Shown: positions 7,862 through 17,062 of the stretch, piece by piece
Numbering within the stretch: the stretch's first letter is position 1
Layout: each line of letters starts with the position of its first letter
NCBI RefSeq assembly: GCF_000381905.1
Contig: NZ_KB907249.1
Coordinates: 211,174-275,173, forward strand
Reading direction: 5' to 3'
Length of the DNA: 64,000 nt
Origin: Paenibacillus fonticola DSM 21315
Lineage (GTDB): Bacteria; Bacillota; Bacilli; Paenibacillales; Paenibacillaceae
The notes under the pieces: model-generated
The model's database searches: none
What the model saw: the letters and a program-made list of their open reading frames with translations, nothing else
Told to the model about the DNA's origin: nothing
Translations under genes and position numbers: made by a program

Positions 7862-9586
7862 ATGGCCATGTGGCGCCGATTTTTTTCGTATTACCGGCCT
7901 TATAAAGGTTTATTTATATTGGATTTCAGCTGTGCAGTCATCGCGGGGGTTCTGGAACTTGGGTTCCCGCTAGCTGTCAGCAAATTTATCGACGATCTGC
8001 TTCCAGGAGGAAACTGGAGCATGATCGTGGTTGCAAGCGTTGGGTTGTTATGCGTTTACGCGCTGAATACGGTATTGAACTATATCGTGACCTATTGGGG
8101 TCATATGTTAGGCGTCAATATTGAGACGGAAATGCGGCGTAAAATGTTTGAGCACATTCAAAAGCTGTCATTCCGGTTTTTCGATAATCACAAGACAGGG
8201 CACCTGGTCGGCAGAGTGACGAATGATTTGAACGAAATCGGAGAGCTTGCGCATCACGGCCCGGAAGACGTGTTTATTGCTGTCATGACGCTCGCGGGTT
8301 CATTTTCGCTGATGGCTTACATAAATCTTGAGCTCGCGTTGATCACCTTTATCATTATTCCGATTATGGCCTGGTTGATTATCGTGTTTGGGGGCAAGAT
8401 GACCAGGACTTACCGCCGGTTGTTCGCCAATGTCGGCAATTTCAACGCCCGGATCGAGGAAAATGTCGGCGGAATCCGCGTCGTGCAATCGTTCGCGAAT
8501 GAAGAACACGAGAAAAAATTGTTTTCGGTGGATAACCGGAATTACCGAGAGACGATGCTGTCAGCGTATAAAACGATGGCCAAGAGCATCTCGGTCAGCT
8601 ACATGCTGATGAGGCTGATCACTATTTTCGTCATGGTTTGCGGGGCCTGGTTTTATATCCAAGGCAAGATCGAGCTGGGTGAATTTATGGCCTTTATATT
8701 GTTATCGAATATTTTCTTCCGTCCGATCGAGAAGATCAACGCCGTAATTGAAAGTTATCCGAAGGGCATCGCCGGGTTCAAAAGGTACACAGAGATTCTA
8801 GATACCGAGCCGGATATTGCGGATAGGAAAGATGCAGTCGCGGTCGATACGCTGCGGGGCGATATTCGCTTCGAGAACGTAACGTTCGGTTATGAGGCTG
8901 ATCGGAATATTTTGGATGGAATTAATCTATCGATTCGCGCGGGAGAAACGGTTGCGTTTGTAGGTCCTTCAGGTGCTGGAAAAACGACCATTTGCAGTCT
9001 TCTGCCGAGGTTTTACGATGTGAACGGAGGACAGATCACGGTGGATGGCATGGATATCCGAGATATGACGCTGCAGTCGCTGCGCAAAAATATCGGCATT
9101 GTTCAACAAGACGTGTTCCTTTTCGCAGGAACGATCCGGGAGAACATCATGTACGGCGATCTGAAGGCCACCGAAGAGCAAATTTGGGGAGCGGCCAAGC
9201 GGGCATCTCTGGAAGAGATGATCAGCCAATTGCCTGACGGGATGGATACGGTCATTGGCGAACGGGGCGTGAAGCTGTCAGGAGGGCAGAAGCAGCGGCT
9301 TGCCATCGCTAGAATGTTTCTGAAGAATCCTCCGATCTTGATTCTGGACGAGGCGACGTCAGCGCTGGATACCGAGACGGAAGCGGCGATCCAACAATCG
9401 CTTTCCGAGCTGTCCATCGGACGGACGACGCTGGTCATTGCCCACCGTTTGGCAACGATCAAAAACGCCGACCGGATCATCGTCATCGACGAGAGCGGCA
9501 TTGCTGAGCAAGGACGGCATGCGGAGCTTGTCGCTTCTGGCGGCGTCTATAGCAGGCTGCATCAGGCGCAATATCAACAGGCGTAA
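7862..9586 (+). CDS. ABC exporter, fused permease and ATPase
   Basis: A 574-residue half-transporter of the MsbA/BmrA type, expected to dimerise in the cytoplasmic membrane and export lipids, drugs or peptides using ATP. Residues 1-300 hold six membrane spans; residues about 335-574 hold the nucleotide-binding domain with Walker A GPSGAGKT at 368-375, the Q-loop near 415, signature LSGGQ at 472-476, Walker B ILILDE at 492-497 and the H-loop in IAHRLAT. GAGGAG at 7851-7856 precedes the ATG. It stands alone and has its own terminator, so it is probably a homodimer. The substrate cannot be inferred from the neighbours. Confidence 0.92.
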   Translation: MAMWRRFFSYYRPYKGLFILDFSCAVIAGVLELGFPLAVSKFIDDLLPGGNWSMIVVASVGLLCVYALNTVLNYIVTYWGHMLGVNIETEMRRKMFEHIQKLSFRFFDNHKTGHLVGRVTNDLNEIGELAHHGPEDVFIAVMTLAGSFSLMAYINLELALITFIIIPIMAWLIIVFGGKMTRTYRRLFANVGNFNARIEENVGGIRVVQSFANEEHEKKLFSVDNRNYRETMLSAYKTMAKSISVSYMLMRLITIFVMVCGAWFYIQGKIELGEFMAFILLSNIFFRPIEKINAVIESYPKGIAGFKRYTEILDTEPDIADRKDAVAVDTLRGDIRFENVTFGYEADRNILDGINLSIRAGETVAFVGPSGAGKTTICSLLPRFYDVNGGQITVDGMDIRDMTLQSLRKNIGIVQQDVFLFAGTIRENIMYGDLKATEEQIWGAAKRASLEEMISQLPDGMDTVIGERGVKLSGGQKQRLAIARMFLKNPPILILDEATSALDTETEAAIQQSLSELSIGRTTLVIAHRLATIKNADRIIVIDESGIAEQGRHAELVASGGVYSRLHQAQYQQA

Positions 9587-9670
9587 GATAAAACGGCGGG
9601 AACCGTCCCAGAGTTGTTTAAAAACAGAGGCCTGACAGCCTATGTCTGCACAAAAATACCGATACAGCAT

Positions 9671-9717
9671 TAGAGCGAGGTTCGTGGATAAACTCCAACA
9701 ACATTCGCTCTTTTTTA
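9671..9717 (+). terminator. Terminator after ABC exporter
   Basis: AGAGCGA (9672-9678) pairs with TCGCTCT (9705-9711), followed by a run of T. The loop is about 26 bases and may be partly structured. Confidence 0.65.
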
Positions 9718-9823
9718 AATAAGGCCTAATGGCTTCTATAGCCTTCAATATGAGATAACATTATCTACTAATATGAACAAAGGTTATAAATAACGAATGA
9801 ATTCAGATGGGGAGGTATAGAAA

Positions 9824-10093
9824 ATGTCTATTATCGGGACGCTGCTAGCTATAATAATTGCCATACTGATTTCCTTCTTTCTTGGTCCGATTGGAGTGCT
9901 AATTCTGCTTTCCGTTATTTTTGGGTTGGTACTTAACATGTATATTCGAAACCGGGAAATGCATAATGACATCCAACGTATCAAGGAAAAGTTAGGGATC
10001 CTGGAGCAGGACGAGTTTAATATGAGCAATGAAGAGATTGAAGAGGAACTGCTAGAGGAATTGAAGCAGGAAGGCCGCGATAATAAAATATAG
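9824..10093 (+). CDS. Small membrane protein with acidic coiled-coil tail
   Basis: An 89-residue protein with a hydrophobic N-terminal half (two closely spaced spans within residues 4-38, separated by a Gly-Pro turn) and a C-terminal half that is highly charged and probably coiled coil, ending in a Glu-rich stretch. GGGGAGG lies shortly upstream of the ATG. No family or function is recognised. A short AT-rich gap separates it from the promoter of the TerB cassette. Confidence 0.72.
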   Translation: MSIIGTLLAIIIAILISFFLGPIGVLILLSVIFGLVLNMYIRNREMHNDIQRIKEKLGILEQDEFNMSNEEIEEELLEELKQEGRDNKI

Positions 10094-10117
10094 CTCTTAA
10101 GTCGTCTGAAAAAAATA

Positions 10118-10146
10118 CGAACAGGCTTTCGCTTTGATGGTATAAT
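10118..10146 (+). promoter_or_regulatory. Extended -10 promoter of TerB-BrxD-helicase cassette
   Basis: TGGTATAAT at 10138-10146 is a full extended -10 element (TGn plus TATAAT). A weak -35 (CGAACA at 10118-10123, three matches) lies 17 bases upstream. The start codon of the first cassette gene is 27 bases downstream, preceded by GGAGGT at 10158-10163. Confidence 0.6.
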
Positions 10147-10172
10147 GGTGTCGTGATGGAGGTCTATGGACG

Positions 10173-11942
10173 ATGAACGATAGAACGGGCAGGCACGGAT
10201 ATCAGAATCAGATGGTTAACAATCAGAGGAGGACTAGGGAGCAGCAGCTTACTTTTGCCGAGATCGAGTTTGAGCAGCCAGAACGGAAAGGAGCGGAGCC
10301 CTTTGTGGTGATTCCTGAACGCGGCGAGCGGGAAGTAGATTGGCAGCAGAGTTTCCGCTATGTTTCCCGGGAGCGGCAGTTTGTGGAGCAGGCCCGAGAG
10401 CTCGAATGGAAGGGTGGAGCAGTGGGGGAGTTTGTCCCCTTTCACGCTTACTGGCCTACCTATGAGCAAATGCAGCCGGGACAGCTGCGCTGGTATTTGT
10501 ATTGGCGGGGAGAGGTACGCTCAGGGCGGTATCCGGATACGGATTTGTCTTATCTTTTTGTGTACCTGTATGAACTGATTCATGGCATTGGCACGAATGA
10601 ACCGGCCGAGGGGTATAAGCAGATGCAGCAGGTATGGCTGGCTTACCGGGAGCGTTATCCGAAGCTGGAAGCATACGTACGTGAATGGCTGTATGACTAC
10701 GGGCTGGTGTTTGGGTTGGATGTCCCGCCTTCCGAACCGCTGCAGAAGCTCCCCAGGAATTTATCCCTAGAGCTGAAAGAGCTAGAGTGGAAACGCAGGT
10801 TTACCGCTGAGCCGCTTGCGCTGACCTGGGACATGCTGCGGACGCTAGTCGACTACGACGTGGAGAAGAGCCGTTTTTACACCGGGCAAGGGCGCAAGGA
10901 TTTGCAGCTTTATGCCTCGAAAGCGGTGGCACTGGTCGATGGATATTTGTCAAAAATCGAGGGAGCTAGGCTGCTGAAGCGATTTATGCCCCGCGAGAAA
11001 ATAGTGAGCAGGCCCTTGTTCCGTACCGCTGTATACAATCATGAGCTGTACGGGCGCAGTGTTACGGTCAGCGTTCTGCCGATCAGTACACATCTTCCGC
11101 TGCGCTCGTATTTGACCCAGCTTGTCAGGTTCACGGAGAATAAGCTGCGCGAGTTATTGGGATTTAGAGGCAAGCTGCGGGGCATCCAGCTGGAGCCGGA
11201 GGTGGAGCAGCTCGTTGAACGATTCCTGCATAAAGAGTTCGAGCAGCGAAAGGCCGAGGAGGCCAAAGCGAGCCTGCCCCGGGTGAAGATCAACGTATCG
11301 AAGCTGCAAAGGACTCAGTGGGAATCCGACGAGGTGCGGGATATGCTGACCGTTGAGGAGCAGGCACCTGTTACCGGCGAGAGAAGAGAAGGTGCCGTAC
11401 CGCCGCTGCAACTGGTCAAGGGGAGCAAGGTGCTGGACCCTGAGAAAGCAGCGAAGCTGCAGCAGGCAGAGCTCGATTTCGAGCGGGGCTGGATGGAGCC
11501 TGAGGAAATAGAGCATACGCAGGTTAGACTTGTTTCTACGCGTCACGACTTCAAGGAAGATTCCATAGCGACCAGGCACCAGGCTCAGCCTCCCTCTGAA
11601 ACAAATATGCGTGATGATAGCGAGAGCCTGGATACAGAAATTAGCGCTGTGACCGGAAGATGTAAGAAAATTGGGGCTGAGGAGATTGGGATGGAGCTGC
11701 CGGGGGAGTGGCGCGAAGTATTCGCCCGGTTGTCCACGGCGCATCTCAAAATGCTGTCCGCACTGCTTGATGGAGCGGACGCCGCAGTGCGGTTCAGCAT
11801 TGCCGAGCGGGCTGGCTCCATGCCCGAGCTGCTGCTGGACGAAATCAACGAAATCGCGATGGAGTGTATTGGCGACTTGCTCGTCGATGGCGATGAGATC
11901 GCCCGGGAGTACAAGGAAGAGCTGCGGAGTTTGCTTAGCTAA
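10173..11942 (+). CDS. TerB_N/TerB_C domain protein
   Basis: A 589-residue soluble protein with the TerB_N domain in the first half (roughly residues 60-290, including the 'GQLRWYLYWRGEVRSGRYPDT' area and the 'SYLFVYLYELI' helix) and the TerB_C domain at the end (about residues 500-589, with the signature around LLLDEINEIAMECIGDLL). A variable, charged linker lies between; I see no central TerB metal-binding domain. TerB_N/TerB_C proteins are linked to tellurium-resistance-type stress systems and to predicted DNA-processing operons. Here the gene is first in a cassette with a BrxD-like ATPase and an Lhr-like helicase. The region is visibly richer in G+C than the genes around it. Confidence 0.8.
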   Translation: MNDRTGRHGYQNQMVNNQRRTREQQLTFAEIEFEQPERKGAEPFVVIPERGEREVDWQQSFRYVSRERQFVEQARELEWKGGAVGEFVPFHAYWPTYEQMQPGQLRWYLYWRGEVRSGRYPDTDLSYLFVYLYELIHGIGTNEPAEGYKQMQQVWLAYRERYPKLEAYVREWLYDYGLVFGLDVPPSEPLQKLPRNLSLELKELEWKRRFTAEPLALTWDMLRTLVDYDVEKSRFYTGQGRKDLQLYASKAVALVDGYLSKIEGARLLKRFMPREKIVSRPLFRTAVYNHELYGRSVTVSVLPISTHLPLRSYLTQLVRFTENKLRELLGFRGKLRGIQLEPEVEQLVERFLHKEFEQRKAEEAKASLPRVKINVSKLQRTQWESDEVRDMLTVEEQAPVTGERREGAVPPLQLVKGSKVLDPEKAAKLQQAELDFERGWMEPEEIEHTQVRLVSTRHDFKEDSIATRHQAQPPSETNMRDDSESLDTEISAVTGRCKKIGAEEIGMELPGEWREVFARLSTAHLKMLSALLDGADAAVRFSIAERAGSMPELLLDEINEIAMECIGDLLVDGDEIAREYKEELRSLLS

Positions 11943-11979
11943 CAGAGTTCCACATGTTCAGATGAATGAGGTGACACCG

Positions 11980-13320
11980 GTGAAACAGATACAAATACCA
12001 AAACGCCTGACCACGGCGCTGGTGAACTCCCTGACAGCAGGGGTAGTTCCGCGGGTCGGGCTGGAGCATATCGCCGTCGGGCGAAGGGCAGAGGTGGCTT
12101 CGATCCTGCAGGATATGGACAATATCTCGGAGGGCGGGGCGGCTTTTCGCCTGATTACCGGACGGTATGGAAGCGGCAAAAGCTTCTTGCTGCAAATGAT
12201 CCGCAACTATGCGATGGACCGGGAGTTTGTGGTGGCAGACGGAGATTTATCGCCAGAGCGGAGGCTCGTCGGCACCAAAGGACAAGGGCTTGCTACCTAC
12301 CGTGAGCTTATGATGAACATGTCCACTCGAACGAGACCGGACGGGGGCGCCCTGGAGCCGATGCTGCAAAAATGGATCGTTTCGCTGCAGCAGGAGCAAA
12401 TGCAGGCGGCCGGCCTGCGGCCCGGTGATCCGGCGCTGCACGAAGCGGTAGAGCTCCGCATTTATGCGGTATGCAATGAGATGCAAAATCTGGTGCACGG
12501 CTTTGATTTCGCCAAAGTGTTGGCCGCCTACTGGAACGGCTATAAGCTGGGAGAGGACGACCGGAAAGCGGCAGCGCTGCGCTGGCTGCGCGGGGAATAC
12601 CCGAACCGCACGGAGGCGCGCAAAGAGCTCGGAGTTGGCGCCATCATCGACGATGATAATTGGTACGACTACATGAAGCTGTGGGCGGAGTTTGCAGTGC
12701 GCATAGGATACAAAGGGCTGCTGCTGTTTATAGATGAAGGCGTCAATTTGTACAAAATCACCAACAGCATTTCCCGTCAGAGCAACTACGAGAAGCTGCT
12801 CACGATGTTCAACGACACGATGCAGGGCAAAGCGCAGTACCTGGGGATCTATCTGGGCGGAACACCGCAGTTCGTCGAGGACGAGCGCAGAGGGCTGTTT
12901 AGCTATGACGCCCTGCGTTCCCGGCTGATGGATGGCCGCTACAGCAGCAGCTCGCGCCGGACGTATACTTCGCCGATTCTGAAGCTGGACATGCTGTCCC
13001 ATGAGGAGATCCTCGTCCTGCTGCAGAAGCTGCGGGACATCCATGCCATGCATTTCGGCTATGAAGCTCAGCTTGCGGATGAACAGCTGATCGCCTTCAT
13101 GCAGGCGGCGGTGAACCGGCTTGGTGCCGAAGAACTGCTGACGACCCGCGAGGTGGTCCGGGATTTCATGGATGTGCTTCATATGCTGCACCAGCATGAG
13201 GAGCTTTCGTTCGAGGAACTGCTGGGCGAGCGGGAACGGGAGCATGCAGTGAACGCGAATGACCGCAAGAGCGGAGCGAAGGATGATCTGGATGATTTCC
13301 TGGCGGAGTTTGAGTTATGA
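11980..13320 (+). CDS. BrxD-like ATP-binding protein (DUF2791)
   Basis: A 446-residue P-loop NTPase of the BrxC/BrxD (DUF2791) family; BrxD is a component of type 2 BREX phage defence. Walker A is GRYGSGKS at residues 61-68 and Walker B is LLLFIDE at 247-253, followed by the family-typical GVNLYK. The C-terminal part is helical and probably includes a winged-helix-like region. The frame stays open far upstream, overlapping the TerB gene, but GAGGTGA at 11968-11974 is five bases before GTG 11980, which I choose. Its stop overlaps the helicase start (ATGA at 13317-13320), showing translational coupling. Without PglX and PglZ this is not a complete BREX system. Confidence 0.85.
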   Translation: MKQIQIPKRLTTALVNSLTAGVVPRVGLEHIAVGRRAEVASILQDMDNISEGGAAFRLITGRYGSGKSFLLQMIRNYAMDREFVVADGDLSPERRLVGTKGQGLATYRELMMNMSTRTRPDGGALEPMLQKWIVSLQQEQMQAAGLRPGDPALHEAVELRIYAVCNEMQNLVHGFDFAKVLAAYWNGYKLGEDDRKAAALRWLRGEYPNRTEARKELGVGAIIDDDNWYDYMKLWAEFAVRIGYKGLLLFIDEGVNLYKITNSISRQSNYEKLLTMFNDTMQGKAQYLGIYLGGTPQFVEDERRGLFSYDALRSRLMDGRYSSSSRRTYTSPILKLDMLSHEEILVLLQKLRDIHAMHFGYEAQLADEQLIAFMQAAVNRLGAEELLTTREVVRDFMDVLHMLHQHEELSFEELLGEREREHAVNANDRKSGAKDDLDDFLAEFEL

Positions 13321-15512
13321 GCGGATCGAGTCCATTTTCCCGATTGGCGCCGTTTATCCAGGAATACATTTACCGGAAGCAATGGGACAGCCTGCGGGAG
13401 GCCCAGGTCGAGGCCTGCCGCGTGCTGCTCGATACGAGCCATCATTTGCTGATCGCTTCCGGCACGGCGTCGGGCAAGACGGAGGCAGCTTTTTTTCCGG
13501 CGTTGACGGAGCTGTATCAGCGTCCTTCCGGGTCGGTCGGCATACTCTACATCGGACCGCTTAAGGCACTGATCAACGATCAGTTCGAGCGCATTACCGA
13601 GCTGCTGCGGGAGGGGGAGGTGCCGGTATGGCATTGGCACGGCGATGTCTCCCAGGCGGAGAAAACCAAGCTGATGCAGCGGCCATCCGGCGTCCTGCAA
13701 ATAACGCCCGAGTCGCTGGAGGGACTGCTCATGAACCGGCCGAATGCGATACCGGCCTTGTTCCATGATTTGCGGTACATCATGATTGATGAGGTTCATG
13801 CGTTTATGGGGGCCGACCGGGGCATTCAGGTGCTGAGCCAGCTGACCCGGCTGGAGCGTATGGCCTCCTGTTCCCCGAGGCGAATCGGCCTGTCCGCCAC
13901 GTTGAGCGACTACGAGGCCGCGGCCCGCTGGCTTGGAGCCGGAACTTCGCAGCCCGTGGAGGTCGTATCTCCCCAAGGCGGACGGAAGCTGAAGCTGTCG
14001 GTGGAGCACTTCTCGTTCCCGGATGCCCGGGATGAGCGAGAGGCCGAGCATTTGGAGCTGGCAAAGCAAAACTATTACAAATTCATCTATGACCATACCC
14101 ATCGGAAAAAAGCGCTCGTCTTCACCAACAGCCGCTCCGACGCCGAACTGACTACGCTGGAGCTGCGGCGGATCGCCGCAAAGCGGGAGGAGCGCGACGT
14201 ATTCCACGTGCACCACGGCAGTATTTCGGCGATGCTGCGCGAGGAGGCCGAAGCGGCACTTCGTTCCGGCTCCGGGCCGGCGGTGGCCGCAGCGACGGTG
14301 ACGCTGGAGCTCGGCATCGACCTTGGCGAGCTGGAGCGGGTCATTCAACTCGGCGCACCGTACAGCTGCTCCAGCTTCGTGCAGCGGTTGGGCCGCTCTG
14401 GCCGCCGGGGCGATCAGGCGTCGGAGATGATGTTCCTCTGCGCGGAGGAAGAGGACGAGGAGGCGCAGCTGCCTGCGCGGATGCCGTGGATGCTGCTGCG
14501 GGCGATCGCTGTCATTGAGCTGTACGTCCGCGAGCGCTGGGTAGAGCCGCTGGATTTGCGGCGCAAGCCGATTGGCGTGCTCTATCACCAGACGATGAGC
14601 ACACTCAAAAGCATCGGTGAAGCAGAGCCCGCCGAACTGGCGCAGGCCGTGCTGACCTTGCCGGCATTCCGCGGCGTAGAGCCGGAGGAGTTCAAGCAGC
14701 TGCTGCAGTATTTGCTGCAGACGGACCATATTCAGCAGACAGAGGAAGGCACGCTGATTATCGGGCTTGGCGGCGAGAAGATCGTAAACAACTTCCGCTT
14801 CTACGCGGTGTTCAAGGATGACGAAGAGCATGCGGTATATAACGGCTCCGAGGAGATCGGAAGCATCACGACCGTGCCGCCGCCGGGCTACTGCTTCTCG
14901 CTGGCCGGCAAGCTGTGGAAGGTGGAGGAAGTAGACAGCAAGCACAAGGCCGTCTATGTCAAATCCTCCAAGGGCAAGGTGGATACGCTTTGGCTTGGTG
15001 CTGGCGGAGACGTTCATACGCGGGTGATGCAGAAAATGCGCCAAGTTCTGCAGGAACAGACGCTGTACCCGTACCTGGCTCCCGGCGCGGTAAACCGTCT
15101 GGAACGGGCGCGCAGACTGGCCAGGGACAGCGGGCTGCTGCACAGTCCGGTCATTCCGGCAGGCGGCGATTCACTGTTTATTTTGCCGTGGGCGGGGAGT
15201 AAGCAGTTCCGTACGTTGGAGCGCCTTCTTAAGCACAATCTGGCTGAACCGATGAGATTGCGTCAAGTTGTCCCTATGGAGCCGTATTATATGGTCGTTT
15301 CGGGAAGAGCACCTGCTGCAGAGCTGCTGGCAGGCATTCAAGCTGAACTATCCGCGGTCAGGGACCCGGAAGCCTTGCTGGATGCTGCTGAAGCACCGTA
15401 CCTGGGCAAGTACGACGAATTCGTGCCTCCCGAGCTGGTGCGGCGTGCATTTGCCGTAGATGGATTGGATGTAAATGGGCTGAATGAAGCACTCGCTTCT
15501 TTTTCAATATGA
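13317..15512 (+). CDS. Lhr-like DEAD/DEAH-box helicase
   Basis: A 731-residue superfamily 2 helicase resembling Lhr/YprA and the BREX helicase BrxHI. Motifs in order: Q-like motif and Walker A GTASGKT (49-55), motif Ia around IGPLKALINDQ (79-89), motif II DEVH (158-161), motif III SAT (193-195), motif IV ALVFTNSR (266-273), motif V TLELGID (329-335) and motif VI QRLGRSGRRG (356-365). The C-terminal half (about 370-731) carries the winged-helix and accessory regions expected for Lhr-type proteins. The start overlaps the BrxD-like stop by four bases. It would act on DNA or RNA duplexes with ATP. A long antisense frame over this gene is a codon-bias shadow. Confidence 0.9.
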   Translation: MSGSSPFSRLAPFIQEYIYRKQWDSLREAQVEACRVLLDTSHHLLIASGTASGKTEAAFFPALTELYQRPSGSVGILYIGPLKALINDQFERITELLREGEVPVWHWHGDVSQAEKTKLMQRPSGVLQITPESLEGLLMNRPNAIPALFHDLRYIMIDEVHAFMGADRGIQVLSQLTRLERMASCSPRRIGLSATLSDYEAAARWLGAGTSQPVEVVSPQGGRKLKLSVEHFSFPDARDEREAEHLELAKQNYYKFIYDHTHRKKALVFTNSRSDAELTTLELRRIAAKREERDVFHVHHGSISAMLREEAEAALRSGSGPAVAAATVTLELGIDLGELERVIQLGAPYSCSSFVQRLGRSGRRGDQASEMMFLCAEEEDEEAQLPARMPWMLLRAIAVIELYVRERWVEPLDLRRKPIGVLYHQTMSTLKSIGEAEPAELAQAVLTLPAFRGVEPEEFKQLLQYLLQTDHIQQTEEGTLIIGLGGEKIVNNFRFYAVFKDDEEHAVYNGSEEIGSITTVPPPGYCFSLAGKLWKVEEVDSKHKAVYVKSSKGKVDTLWLGAGGDVHTRVMQKMRQVLQEQTLYPYLAPGAVNRLERARRLARDSGLLHSPVIPAGGDSLFILPWAGSKQFRTLERLLKHNLAEPMRLRQVVPMEPYYMVVSGRAPAAELLAGIQAELSAVRDPEALLDAAEAPYLGKYDEFVPPELVRRAFAVDGLDVNGLNEALASFSI

Positions 15513-15530
15513 TTAAAAGGAGATTAGGAA

Positions 15531-16178
15531 ATGGCGGCGAAAGCAAAAGTGTCGGCACCCCAGCTTCCGGCCACTTTGCAGGAAGCAGACTTGGACGAAT
15601 TGCTGGAGAGTGAAGATCATGAGCTCGTAAATGCCTTGGTAAACGGCGGGAATATGGAATATGAGACTCTGGAGAAATGCATTGTGGCTAAAGCGATGTT
15701 TCGTGGTTGCTCTTTTGCCAATACGAGGGTTGAGCGGATGGATATGACGGATGTTGTGCTGGAAAACTGCGATCTGTCCAATGCCATACTGGAACAGGGC
15801 GTGATCTACCGTGTTCATTTCAAAGACTGTAAATTGACAGGCGTAAATTTGAACAAAGCCAATCTGGGACATGTAACGTTCGAAAATTGCGTGATGAATT
15901 TGGCCGATTTGGTGGAGGCCTCGCTCAAGCAAGTAATATTTAGCGGATGTTCTTTGCGGAACGCTAATTTTTACGGCAGTAAGCTTAAAGAGGTAGAGCT
16001 TGACAACTGCGATCTGAATGAGGCGGATTTTACCGATACTTCGCTAAAAGGGATAGATATCAGCACCTGTACGTATGACCGGATTGATATTCCGCCACAA
16101 TCCTTGGCGGGATGTACGGTGTCTCCCGAACAGGCAATTGGCTTTGCCAAGCTGTTGGGGTTGAAGGTGAAATATTAA
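15531..16178 (+). CDS. Pentapeptide-repeat protein
   Basis: A 215-residue protein in which residues about 45-185 are built of pentapeptide repeats (A/C-D/N-L/F-x-x pattern, e.g. CDLSN, ANLGH, ADLVE, ANFYG, CDLNE, ADFTD). These fold as a right-handed quadrilateral beta-helix; in Qnr and MfpA the shape mimics DNA and shields gyrase. The gene begins 18 bases after the helicase stop behind AAAAGGAGATTAGG and ends at a strong terminator, so it is the last gene of the cassette transcript. Whether it is a DNA mimic that regulates the helicase/ATPase is inference; it could be an independent passenger. Confidence 0.85.
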   Translation: MAAKAKVSAPQLPATLQEADLDELLESEDHELVNALVNGGNMEYETLEKCIVAKAMFRGCSFANTRVERMDMTDVVLENCDLSNAILEQGVIYRVHFKDCKLTGVNLNKANLGHVTFENCVMNLADLVEASLKQVIFSGCSLRNANFYGSKLKEVELDNCDLNEADFTDTSLKGIDISTCTYDRIDIPPQSLAGCTVSPEQAIGFAKLLGLKVKY

Positions 16179-16209
16179 TCAGCACCATCAGGGCGGAAAG
16201 ATTAGCGAG

Positions 16210-16242
16210 GACAGTCCTCAGTATGGGGGGCTGTCTTTTTTT
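16210..16242 (+). terminator. Terminator closing the TerB cassette
   Basis: GACAGTCC (16209-16216) pairs with GGGCTGTC (16228-16235, one G-T pair) and is followed by seven T. A typical intrinsic terminator 30 bases after the pentapeptide gene. Confidence 0.8.
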
Positions 16243-16387
16243 GTTGTGTATGGTGTTGAACTAAGACTATAATGGGAGATAAAATTATCTTACAGAATAA
16301 TGAAATGGAGGTATAATTAAGGTTGTCCCTATTAGTTTTAATCTAATAATCGGACGGTAAATCCGCCTAATTATGAGAGGAGCTCCC

Positions 16388-16954
16388 ATGTTAAGGTTTT
16401 TCCTACTTGCTTTTTCGTTAGTTTTTACATTAACTGGTTGCAATAATAAAGCGACACCGCCCAAGCCGCTTGGGGAAGAAGATTTTCGTTTTGAGTACAA
16501 TTCGGCCGAAATTACTGAAAATACAGAAGCAGAAGAAATTGAAAGCAAATTAGGTTTTGGTGCGGATTTTGACGCGAACAATAACGGGTATATTAGCAGC
16601 GGGGGAGGCGCGATAAGATGGCAAGCGGCCTATCCAAACTCGGATGATGTGGAATGTAGAATGGTCTTTTTAACGACCGCCAGTGATACGACGTATTTAG
16701 TGTTTGCACAATTAAACAATGTGAGCACAAACAGAGGTGTGAAAGCGGGAGATTCTTATGAGAAATTATTCGAAATGTATGGAGAGCCCCAATCGAAGTT
16801 AACGCCCTACGAAGGATATGAAACGTACAGATATACTCTTAATGAAAAATACATCGACTTTGTGATTGATAATGATGCCAATAGCATCGATTATATCGTC
16901 ATCGATTATCGCTCCTATCAAGCAGATCAGGACCAGAGCTATGAATCCTTGTAA
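16388..16954 (+). CDS. Lipoprotein, 188 aa, unknown
   Basis: A predicted lipoprotein with signal peptide and lipobox LTGC (Cys18), followed by a Pro/Lys linker and a folded extracytoplasmic domain of about 150 residues. The 'GDSYEKLFEMYGEP' motif near residue 130, with strands before and after, is typical of small Firmicute lipoproteins that predict folding by conserved turn motifs. No function is known. I prefer ATG 16388, five bases after AGAGGAG (16376-16382), over the ATG at 16373. Confidence 0.75.
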   Translation: MLRFFLLAFSLVFTLTGCNNKATPPKPLGEEDFRFEYNSAEITENTEAEEIESKLGFGADFDANNNGYISSGGGAIRWQAAYPNSDDVECRMVFLTTASDTTYLVFAQLNNVSTNRGVKAGDSYEKLFEMYGEPQSKLTPYEGYETYRYTLNEKYIDFVIDNDANSIDYIVIDYRSYQADQDQSYESL

Positions 16955-17062
16955 AATTAAGTAAATTATGGATGAGGATATACCCATTTTATGCCTTCGG
17001 AAGGCAGCAAGATAAATACCCATAATTTAAGTACAAGAACAATACTGGGTGAGGTAATGTTA

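Noticed and set aside
13179..15143. A 654-codon minus-strand open frame over the helicase gene, and a 332-codon one over the BrxD-like gene (12247-13245)
   Set aside because: Both are antisense to genes with clear motifs, have no domain of their own, and arise from the G+C-rich codon use of the plus strand.
10173..15512. Calling the cassette a BREX system
   Set aside because: No PglX/BrxX methylase, PglZ, BrxA, BrxB or BrxL is present; only BrxD-like and helicase components are shared.
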